From Candidatus Latescibacterota bacterium (GTDB taxonomy: Bacteria > Latescibacterota > UBA2968), in contig JAJEDY010000070.1 of assembly GCA_022821275.1 (NCBI GenBank), positions 1-49,720 of the forward strand: a stretch of DNA of 49,720 nucleotides, in the 5' to 3' direction. The notes under the pieces were generated by a model, which saw only the letters and a program-made list of their open reading frames with translations, was not told the DNA's origin and made no database searches. Position 1 is the stretch's first letter; each line of letters opens with the position of its first letter. The translations under genes and the position numbers were made by a program. Positions 6,806 through 12,978 of this stretch are shown one piece after another.

Positions 6806-7702
6806 ATGGTGAAACGAAAATTGGGATATGTGGGGCTGGGGATGATGGGTGGTGGGATGGCGAGTCATCTGGTTGCGAGTGGTTATGATGTCGCGGTTCA
6901 CGATTTGCGCGATGAAGCGGTGCAGGTTTTGCAGGAGAAGGGGGCAACGGGTGTGAATACGCCCCGGGCGGTTGCCGAGCAGTCGGAGGTTGTTATTTCT
7001 TCGCTGCCGACGCCGCAGATTGTTGAGCAAGTCGCTTTGGGATCAGATGGTATTGTTTCCGGATTGTCGGAGGGGCAGGTTTATATCGATATGAGTTCGA
7101 TTGACCCGGATACGACGCGCAGGGTCGGCAGGGCCATAGCGGAAAAGGGCGGTCACATGCTGGATGTGCCCGTGGGCAAGGGGCCGGCGGATGCGGCACG
7201 GGGGGGACTGACGCTGATGATTGGCGGCGATGCCGATGTGGTGGCGTCTGTACAGGATGTGCTGGATACATTGGGCGATGAGCAGTTTTATTGTGGTGAA
7301 TTGGGCATGGGGGTAACGACTAAGCTGGTCAATAATCTGGTGTCGTGTTCGGTTGCGACGCTGTTGGGTGAGGCTTTTGCGATGGGTGCTGCTGCGGGGT
7401 TGGATGTCAATGTGTTGTGGGATGTGATGTCGAATACGGCTGCAAATTCCTCGCATTTGCAGGGGAGTTTTAAGCGCCGCGCTCTTGTGCGAAATTTTGA
7501 ACCCTATTTTAAGCTGCGGTTGTCGCATAAGGATCTCGGGTTGGCCGCACAGATGGCCGCTTCACTGGGTGCGACAAATTTGATGGGCGCGGCAGCGTAT
7601 CAGATTCAGACCATAGCGATGGGGATGGGGTTGGGCGATGAAGATCAGACAGCGTCGATTAAGGTGGCGGAGAAGACTGCGGGGATAGAGGTGAAGAGGT
7701 GA
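6806..7702 (+). CDS. NAD(P)-dependent beta-hydroxyacid dehydrogenase
   Basis: A 298-residue member of the 3-hydroxyisobutyrate / tartronate-semialdehyde reductase family. The Rossmann motif GYVGLGMMGGGMA occupies 7-19, the substrate motif DVPVGKGPADAARGG 120-134, and the catalytic Lys is 173 in TTKLVNN. The C-terminal half is the all-helical dimer domain. GAGGTGAG precedes the ATG. A 17-codon frame at 6759-6812 ends just inside this gene and might couple translation. The gene opens a plus-strand run with PhyH oxygenases, so it probably oxidises or reduces a small hydroxyacid in that pathway. Substrate unknown. Confidence 0.9.
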   Translation: MVKRKLGYVGLGMMGGGMASHLVASGYDVAVHDLRDEAVQVLQEKGATGVNTPRAVAEQSEVVISSLPTPQIVEQVALGSDGIVSGLSEGQVYIDMSSIDPDTTRRVGRAIAEKGGHMLDVPVGKGPADAARGGLTLMIGGDADVVASVQDVLDTLGDEQFYCGELGMGVTTKLVNNLVSCSVATLLGEAFAMGAAAGLDVNVLWDVMSNTAANSSHLQGSFKRRALVRNFEPYFKLRLSHKDLGLAAQMAASLGATNLMGAAAYQIQTIAMGMGLGDEDQTASIKVAEKTAGIEVKR

Positions 7703-7731
7703 GTAGTGTGCTTACGAAAAGGAGAACGAAG

Positions 7732-8592
7732 ATGCCAGTTTTGAGCGAGAAGGATTGGGATTTTTGGCGGGAGAATGGGTATGTGGTGGTACACAATGCG
7801 GTGCCGCAGGAAAATTTGGATGCGATGGTGGATACGATCTGGACATTTTTGGATATGGACCGCGATGATCCAGAGGATTGGTATAAGTACAAACCCTATA
7901 CGCGGGGGAATCCGTGTTCGATGATTGCGGCGTCGGGGATGGTGGAGATTTATCAGCATCAGGCACTGTGGGATAACCGGCAGTATCCCCGTTTGCATCA
8001 GGCGTTTTCCGAAATTTGGGGTACGGAAAAGTTGTGGGTATCGCTGGATCGCGCGAATATGAAGCCGCCTTCGCGGGCGGATAAACCCGATTGGCAAAAT
8101 GAGGGCATGATTCACTGGGATACAGATACGTCTGTGCCCAAAGTGCCTTTTGGGGTGCAGGGGGTGTTGTATTTGACGGATACTTCGGAGGATCAGGGCG
8201 GGTTTCAGTGTGTGCCGGGGTTTAATAATATTTTTGAGGAGTGGGTCAAGACGCAGCCAGAGGATCGCGATCCCCGGCGGCCCAATCTGGATGATCTGGA
8301 AGTGAAGTCGATTCCAGGTAAGGCGGGCGATCTTTTGATCTGGCATCGGTTGCTGGCACACGGCAATGGACATAACCGTTCGGATAGGCCCCGTTTGGCG
8401 CAGTATATTACGATGTCGCCGGCAGAGGGACGGGGAGAGGCAGAGCGGGATGAGCGCATTCAGGCATGGCGAGCGTGCAGGCCCACACCCCGCTGGCCGG
8501 GTGATCCGAGGGATTGGGAACACAAAACGCAGAAGCCAGCGAAGTTGACGGAATTGGGTGAGAAGCTATTGGGTGTGACGTCGTGGAATTGA
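7732..8592 (+). CDS. PhyH-family Fe(II)/2-oxoglutarate dioxygenase
   Basis: A 286-residue phytanoyl-CoA-dioxygenase-like protein. The iron-binding H-x-D is HWD at 128-130. The distal His is in LAHGNGH near 210-214, followed by an Arg near 217 that could hold 2-oxoglutarate. The N-terminal FWRENGYVVVHNAV is typical of the family. The ATG at 7732 is chosen over a GTG 33 bases upstream, which overlaps the previous stop, because AAGGAG lies before it. It probably hydroxylates a small organic acid or an alkyl or sulfated metabolite made available by its neighbours. It is the first of three PhyH genes in tandem. Confidence 0.88.
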   Translation: MPVLSEKDWDFWRENGYVVVHNAVPQENLDAMVDTIWTFLDMDRDDPEDWYKYKPYTRGNPCSMIAASGMVEIYQHQALWDNRQYPRLHQAFSEIWGTEKLWVSLDRANMKPPSRADKPDWQNEGMIHWDTDTSVPKVPFGVQGVLYLTDTSEDQGGFQCVPGFNNIFEEWVKTQPEDRDPRRPNLDDLEVKSIPGKAGDLLIWHRLLAHGNGHNRSDRPRLAQYITMSPAEGRGEAERDERIQAWRACRPTPRWPGDPRDWEHKTQKPAKLTELGEKLLGVTSWN

Positions 8593-8612
8593 AGGATTGA
8601 TGGAGGAATTCC

Positions 8613-9373
8613 ATGGGTGTTTTAACAGAAGCGCAACGCGCGCAATACGAAAGAGATGGATATCTTCTGGCGTCGGGTTTGATTCCAGAGGATGTGGCAG
8701 AACGAGCAGAAGCGGCGATGTGGCGGATTATGGGTATGACGCCAGATGAGCCAGAGACCTGGGATCGAAAACCCGAAGGTGTTGCTGGTTTTCAGGCTGC
8801 GCGGGGATTGTCTGTGTTTAACGGTCTTCGCGATCGGGATTGATGGCCTGTGCAACGCCGCAGTATTTGAAGGCGACTGCTGAGTTGATTGGCGAAGATG
8901 ATGTGCATCCTCCTGAAGCGGTTCACACGCAGAATAAAGTTCCGGTTAATGAGGAGTGGTCTTTGCCCAGGGCGCATGTCGATGGCATTCCCAAGGAACA
9001 CATGCACGAGACGTTTCCCGGTCCTTATCGCATTGCGAGTCTGGTATTTTTGAGCGATGTGAAACACAAGGGGGGTGGGACGGCGGTTTTTCCGGGATCG
9101 CATCGCAAGATTCTCACATTGGCAGAGTCGGATCGAGAAAAGTACAAGTATCTGTTTCACCTGAACCGGGATATTCCCGGGCTGGATTTGGGCGATCCGA
9201 TTGAGTTGACGCCAAAATGCGGAGATGTGTTGTTTTTTACTTATTTGTTTGGGCACAATGGTACGGCAAATGTGGGTGGGCGTCCGCGCTGGATGATGCG
9301 GTATTTTTGTTCGTGTAAAGGATGCCAGACCCGCTGGAAGAAGACGGAAGATTGGGGTCTGTGGTCACCATGA
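8613..9373 (+). pseudogene. PhyH-family dioxygenase, split by a frameshift
   Basis: The N-terminal part (8613-8843, 76 codons, TEAQRAQYERDGYLLASGL) and the C-terminal part (8843-9373) together make one PhyH protein of about 253 residues. The H-x-D (HVDG) and the distal HNGT are both in the second part. One base seems to be missing close to 8838-8842, where ...GLRDRD meets a TGA that overlaps an ATG (TGATG). The ribosome site GGAGGAATTCC before 8613 is strong. The second part alone has no ribosome site, but TGATG could allow restart. This is either a true pseudogene, a sequencing error, or two coupled half-proteins. Confidence 0.75.
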
Positions 9374-9383
9374 GGAGCGTGTG

Positions 9384-10160
9384 ATGGAACTGACTAAGTC
9401 TCAGAAGTTGGAATTTTACAGAGAAGGATTTTTGAAAATTGAAGGTGCTGTGCCGCGCGTGATGGTGGAGGCGGCTCGGCAGGCGATTAATGCGGAGATT
9501 GGGAAGGGTGACAGGCGTTCTTTTGCGGATATTCGCGCGATGCCGGTGATTACGGATATGTTTAACGAGACGCCGGTGTTTTCATTGCTCGAATCGGCTT
9601 TGGGTAAGGGGAATTTGCAATGCCAGAGCAATGGCGCTGTGAAGCTGAATTTTCCCGCGGGGGTTGGGACGCCGCAACGGGATCCCCAACTCGCGACTGC
9701 GGGTCCACCATTGCGAACGGGTGGACATTTGGATGGGATTGCACAGGCGCGTGATTTTTTAAGGGGGACGGCTGAAGAGAGTGGGTACAGTCGGGATTTT
9801 ACGGCTTTTGCTGTGGTGTATCTGGACGATGTGCCCGCGTCGTATTGCGGCAATTTTACGGTTTGGCCAAAGTCACATCACGTGATGGAGGATGTGTTTC
9901 GAGAAAAAGGGCATGAGATTTTGTTGAATTATATGCCCGATGTGACGGTGTCCGATGGTCCGGTGCAGTTGACCGGCGAGCCTGGCGATCTCATTTTGGC
10001 GCATCATCAGATTATTCACACGGCGGCGATTAATGCGTGTCCAGATATCCGATATGCCGTGATTTTCAGGGCGAGGCATGTCGATATACAAAAGAATGGC
10101 ATGGATGTGTTTACGGATATCTGGCGGGAGTGGGATGGGATTAGAGCGGAAATTGAGTAA
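9384..10160 (+). CDS. PhyH-family Fe(II)/2-oxoglutarate dioxygenase
   Basis: A 258-residue PhyH protein. The iron ligands are in GGHLDG (His115, Asp117), with the distal His in HHQIIHTAAI (about 212). FYREGFLKIEGAVPR at the N-terminus fits the family. AGGAG lies 6 bases before the ATG at 9384; a GTG 3 bases earlier is too close. It follows the frameshifted PhyH by 10 bases. Its C-terminal codons (DIWREWDGIRAEIE) recur almost exactly at 11179-11223, part of a diverged duplication that shows a second PhyH-SDR unit once existed here. Confidence 0.87.
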   Translation: MELTKSQKLEFYREGFLKIEGAVPRVMVEAARQAINAEIGKGDRRSFADIRAMPVITDMFNETPVFSLLESALGKGNLQCQSNGAVKLNFPAGVGTPQRDPQLATAGPPLRTGGHLDGIAQARDFLRGTAEESGYSRDFTAFAVVYLDDVPASYCGNFTVWPKSHHVMEDVFREKGHEILLNYMPDVTVSDGPVQLTGEPGDLILAHHQIIHTAAINACPDIRYAVIFRARHVDIQKNGMDVFTDIWREWDGIRAEIE

Positions 10161-10224
10161 TTGGAGTATGAGATGGATTTGGGATTGAAGGGAAGCGGGC
10201 GGTTGTTACGGGTGGCAGTCAAGG
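10118..10224 (+). repeat. Diverged direct repeat, copy A (PhyH tail + SDR head)
   Basis: Bases 10118-10224 match 11181-11288 at well over 80 per cent by eye. They span the end of the PhyH gene, the short intergenic stretch and the first codons of an SDR gene. Copy A is one base shorter inside the SDR part. The two copies flank a roughly 960-base segment of opposite gene orientation. Confidence 0.85.
10173..10224 (+). pseudogene. 5' remnant of an SDR gene
   Basis: ATG GAT TTG GGA TTG AAG GGA is identical to the first seven codons of the intact SDR at 11236. One base is then lost, so the next codons are out of frame although the DNA still matches (CGGTTGTTACGGGTGG). The match ends near 10224, where the reversed segment begins. 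This is the head of a lost SDR that followed the PhyH gene at 9384. Confidence 0.75.
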
Positions 10225-10227
10225 ATG

Positions 10228-10962
10228 TCAATAACCCAGAACGCTGTAGTTGCCATCCAGGAGCAGGCGAACGGACACGTACAATCCCAATAACGCGAAT
10301 AGCACCCAGGGGGCATTCATGGCGCCGATGTAGGTGTACAGCTCGCCCCTGGTGATATGGCACTGTCTCTTGGCCACGAAGAAACTGACCCAGTAGACCG
10401 ACGTCACGTAGGTCCACTGCCAGAATATCATGACCCCCAAAATGCCAGCAACAACAGCCGACAGAAAATCGACGGTATAGGCCGCGTAAAGGACCAGTGT
10501 CGGAACCGGCGTCGCGAAACCGTTGGCGATATCGCCATTGAAACCGAACGTACGGCGATCCGAAAAGGATCCATCGAACAGGGAGTAAGTTGCCCAGACA
10601 TCTGCCCAGAGCGTTGGGGACCATACCTGTTTCAACGGCACTTTGGTGGAAAGGAATTCGACGGCCGGTGTTCGCCCGGTTTCACGTTGCCGCCTGTGCC
10701 AATACTCAGTGCGCGTCTCGATATAGTCCCTTTTGAGGAATAGACACGCCTCCCAATAGCAAATTAGCAGATTGATCGAGAAAAACAGACTCAACAGACA
10801 ATGGATGACGTTGAGATCCCCGTAGAAGTAGTAACGAGTACCAACGCCGAGAAGTGCCAGAAGCGTGACCACCAGCGCCGCAAACAGTCCGGCTGGCATC
10901 CCCGAACTGTTTCTGCGTGCGCTTTGGTCTGGAGCTGTTCGATAGGGGTTGTATTCACCCAT
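10228..10962 (-). CDS. Multi-pass membrane protein, unrecognised
   Basis: A 244-residue membrane protein with about four to five hydrophobic segments: near residues 23-42 (AGLFAALVVTLLALLGVG), 52-70, 155-180, and the C-terminal third. The hydrophilic N-terminus is MGEYNPYRTAP. I do not recognise the family. The ATG at 10962 is preferred over one 57 bases upstream because GAGGAA precedes it by about 8 bases. The gene lies on the strand opposite its neighbours, inside a segment bounded by two copies of a PhyH/SDR repeat. Codon ends look richer in C than in the surrounding genes. It was probably brought in by recombination. Confidence 0.6.
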   Translation of the reverse strand: MGEYNPYRTAPDQSARRNSSGMPAGLFAALVVTLLALLGVGTRYYFYGDLNVIHCLLSLFFSINLLICYWEACLFLKRDYIETRTEYWHRRQRETGRTPAVEFLSTKVPLKQVWSPTLWADVWATYSLFDGSFSDRRTFGFNGDIANGFATPVPTLVLYAAYTVDFLSAVVAGILGVMIFWQWTYVTSVYWVSFFVAKRQCHITRGELYTYIGAMNAPWVLFALLGLYVSVRLLLDGNYSVLGY

Positions 10963-10972
10963 GGCTTGTTCC

Positions 10973-11179
10973 TCAATCGTGATGATCCGCATCGACGACC
11001 ATGGCCGATCCGTCATCAATCGTGTGGGCCGGTCCCACGACGACCGGATATTGATTTCGTCGAGCGAGGTCGGGCCCCTCAGTGCGGGCGGACAATCGGG
11101 CCGGGTACACCGTGGACAGTAAGACCGCGCCCATGAATATAAGCGCTGAAAACACGGCCGCCAAGGATGAATAATTCAA
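10973..11179 (-). pseudogene. Fragment of a small membrane protein gene
   Basis: An open minus-strand frame of up to 68 codons holds one hydrophobic segment (LAAVFSALIFMGAVLLSTVY) and a polar tail, and stops 10 bases before the membrane-protein start at 10962. It has no ATG and no ribosome site at its upstream end, which coincides with the repeat junction at about 11180. It is likely the truncated tail of the gene that preceded the membrane protein in its original operon. Confidence 0.4.
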
Positions 11180-11223
11180 ATATTTGGCGGGAGTGGGATG
11201 GGATCAGAGCGGAGATTGCGTAA
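11179..11223 (+). pseudogene. 3' remnant of a PhyH gene
   Basis: Fourteen codons plus a TAA read NIWREWDGIRAEIA. They match the C-terminus of the PhyH protein ending at 10160 (DIWREWDGIRAEIE). The rest of this second PhyH copy is gone, replaced by the reversed segment upstream. The TAA is followed by the intact SDR with the same spacing as in copy A. Confidence 0.75.
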
Positions 11224-11288
11224 CCGGAGTGTGAGATGGATTTGGGATTGAAGGGAAAAAGAGCGGTTGTTACGGGTGGTAGTCAGGG
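11181..11288 (+). repeat. Diverged direct repeat, copy B (PhyH tail + SDR head)
   Basis: The right-hand counterpart of 10118-10224. Here the SDR part is in frame and continues into a full gene. The differences are spread along its length rather than clustered, so the two copies are old relative to a simple target-site duplication. Confidence 0.85.
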
Positions 11289-12024
11289 GATTGGGCGTTG
11301 CTGCGCGCTGGCATTGGCGCAGGAGGGCGCGCGTGTGTGTATTGCGGCGCGTACGCGGGAGACGTTGGATGCGGTGGTTGCCGAGATCGATGCAGCAGGT
11401 GGAGAGGGGCATGCGGTTGCGGTTGATTTGACGCGGGAAGGGAATTGCGAGGTGGTGGTGAATGAGGCTATAGGCGCGTTTGGGGGGGTGGATGTGCTGG
11501 TCAATAATGTGGGGGCTGCGCGCAATGCCGATATTTTGGATTTGGATGTGGCGCAGATTAGTGAGGCGTTGGCGTTGAAGAGCTATAGCTATTTGCGGAT
11601 GGCTCAGTTGGTGATTCCGCTGATGCGAGAAAATGGCTGGGGGCGCATTGTCAATATCGCGGGTGGCGCGGGTACGAGTCCTACGCGGGGCAATATCCCG
11701 ACGGGGTCGGCAAATGCTGTCATTTTGAATATGACGCGCGCGCTGTCCGATGCGGTGTCTGGCGATGGTGTTCTGGTGAATGCGGTTTGCCCGGGGTTGA
11801 CCAATACGCCTCGCGCGCGTTCGCAGCAAAAGGCGCGGGCAGATCGCGAGGGGCGAGATGTCGAGGCGGTGCTCAAAGACATGGGCGCGGAGTTGCCCGC
11901 CGGGCGCATGGCCGAGCCTGAAGAGATCGCCAGTGTCGTTGCTTTTCTGGCGTCTGAGGCGTGTTCTTATGTGTTTGGTAGTTCGATTTATATGGATGGC
12001 GGTGGGCGAAGAGGAACGCCGTAG
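11236..12024 (+). CDS. Short-chain dehydrogenase/reductase with altered active site
   Basis: A 262-residue SDR. The cofactor motif TGGSQGIG is at 13-20 and NNVGA at 90-94. At the place of the Tyr-x-x-x-Lys pair the protein has T156-GSA-N160 (PTGSANAV), and the usual Ser before it is Gly or Ala (NIAGGAG). The canonical triad is therefore missing. I recall SDR relatives with a PTGSAN motif, so this may be a subfamily trait rather than decay. A C-terminal YMDGG fits the family. It follows a PhyH tail remnant, so the ancestral pair was PhyH then SDR, probably hydroxylation followed by oxidation. Confidence 0.85.
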   Translation: MDLGLKGKRAVVTGGSQGIGRCCALALAQEGARVCIAARTRETLDAVVAEIDAAGGEGHAVAVDLTREGNCEVVVNEAIGAFGGVDVLVNNVGAARNADILDLDVAQISEALALKSYSYLRMAQLVIPLMRENGWGRIVNIAGGAGTSPTRGNIPTGSANAVILNMTRALSDAVSGDGVLVNAVCPGLTNTPRARSQQKARADREGRDVEAVLKDMGAELPAGRMAEPEEIASVVAFLASEACSYVFGSSIYMDGGGRRGTP

Positions 12025-12169
12025 AGATGATTTTGTTGGTAGATCGGTAAAAAGCAAAATATCGCTGGACAATGTAACCTTTATCGGGTAGTTTTTGCGA
12101 AGTGGCTTACGAGAACAGGCGGGTCAAAAGAACGGCGTTTATTTATGTCTCAAACCGTAAGGAAAGCCA

Positions 12170-12433
12170 ATGGCGATTGAAACCGTTGAAAAAGAACAAG
12201 CAGAACTCAAAGGGCAATTTGATCAATTCGACAAGCGCGTTGAACGTGTGCAAACCGAGTCTGATAATACCAAACGAGAATTAACCGACTCGATCAATCG
12301 CTTGTTTGACAGGATGGATGCGGGATTTGCAGATCTTCGACGAGACTTGGGCAACACTCAAAAATGGCAATTATCTTTTATCATTGCTGCTGTCATTGCG
12401 ATCTGTGCGGTTGTCGGGTTGCTGATCAAATAA
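12170..12433 (+). CDS. Coiled-coil, tail-anchored small protein
   Basis: An 87-residue protein. Residues 4-65 are a charged heptad-like helix (VEKEQAELKGQFDQFDKRVE and onward) predicted to form a coiled coil. Residues 67-85 form one hydrophobic helix (LSFIIAAVIAICAVVGLLI) at the C-terminus, which would anchor it in the inner membrane. AAGGAAAG precedes the ATG. It lies 12 bases before a retropepsin-like protease gene, so the two are probably co-transcribed. Similar small proteins are common and have no settled function. Confidence 0.7.
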   Translation: MAIETVEKEQAELKGQFDQFDKRVERVQTESDNTKRELTDSINRLFDRMDAGFADLRRDLGNTQKWQLSFIIAAVIAICAVVGLLIK

Positions 12434-12445
12434 CACATTGAAATC

Positions 12446-12823
12446 ATGGGACTCGTATTTCTCGACATTGGTATCGCCAATCCCGCTCGCTCAGAAGATT
12501 TTCAGACCGAGCATTTTTTGATTGACTCAGGTGCTGTCTATTCTGTGGTTCAGCGATCTGTTCTTGAGGCACTGGGCATTCGTCCGCATTCTCGTCGAAC
12601 CTTTACGCTGGCAAATGGCGATCAAATTGAACGCGAATTGGGCGATGCGCTGTTTCGCTACAAAGAACACCGGGGCGCAGCACCCGTTATTTTTGGTGAA
12701 CCCGGCGATAGCAATCTCCTGGGCGTTGTTACCCTTGAAGCCCTGGGTTATGTTCTGGATCCTCTGAAACGAGAACTTCGGTCTTTGCCAATGCTTTTAG
12801 CGAGGCTTGATAGTTCGCGGTGA
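12446..12823 (+). CDS. Retropepsin-like aspartic protease (clan AA)
   Basis: A 125-residue protein with the D-S-G-A active-site motif at 27-30 (FLIDSGAVYSVV) and a late hydrophobic LLGVVTLEALGYVLDP stretch, matching the single-domain retropepsin-like fold that works as a dimer. No signal peptide or membrane segment is visible, so it should be cytoplasmic. It follows the coiled-coil membrane protein by 12 bases. The target is unknown; processing of its tail-anchored partner is a guess. Clan AA proteins of this size are widespread in bacteria, often uncharacterised. Confidence 0.72.
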   Translation: MGLVFLDIGIANPARSEDFQTEHFLIDSGAVYSVVQRSVLEALGIRPHSRRTFTLANGDQIERELGDALFRYKEHRGAAPVIFGEPGDSNLLGVVTLEALGYVLDPLKRELRSLPMLLARLDSSR

Positions 12824-12870
12824 GGTTTGTGAGCTGAGGTATGGGACATTAAAAATTATTTGTGACGTTT

Positions 12871-12897
12871 AAAAATCCGCTTTGCGGATTTTTTTTT
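12871..12897 (+). terminator. Rho-independent terminator
   Basis: The stem AAATCCGC / GCGGATTT encloses a 3-base loop (TTT at 12881-12883) and is followed by a run of T to 12897. It lies 48 bases after the protease stop and before the RND gene, so it closes the SDR/protease region. The A-run before the stem makes it partly bidirectional. Confidence 0.85.
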
Positions 12898-12978
12898 GCC
12901 CAAAAGAAAACCGGATGGTTCTGGGGTGTGTCTATATAGGTGAGAGGTGAGATTTGGGATACCATTCGGAGGATATAG

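Noticed and set aside
7645..8523. Minus-strand open frame of about 290 codons opposite the PhyH gene.
   Set aside because: Low-complexity shadow; no ribosome site or motif, while the plus-strand PhyH has its metal ligands.
10228..11179. An insertion sequence between the two repeats.
   Set aside because: No transposase and no terminal inverted repeats were found. The flanks match neighbouring genes, not an IS end, so recombination is a better reading.
11176..12072. Minus-strand open frame of about 298 codons opposite the SDR.
   Set aside because: Shadow of the SDR; Arg/His/Pro-rich translation without a fold signature.
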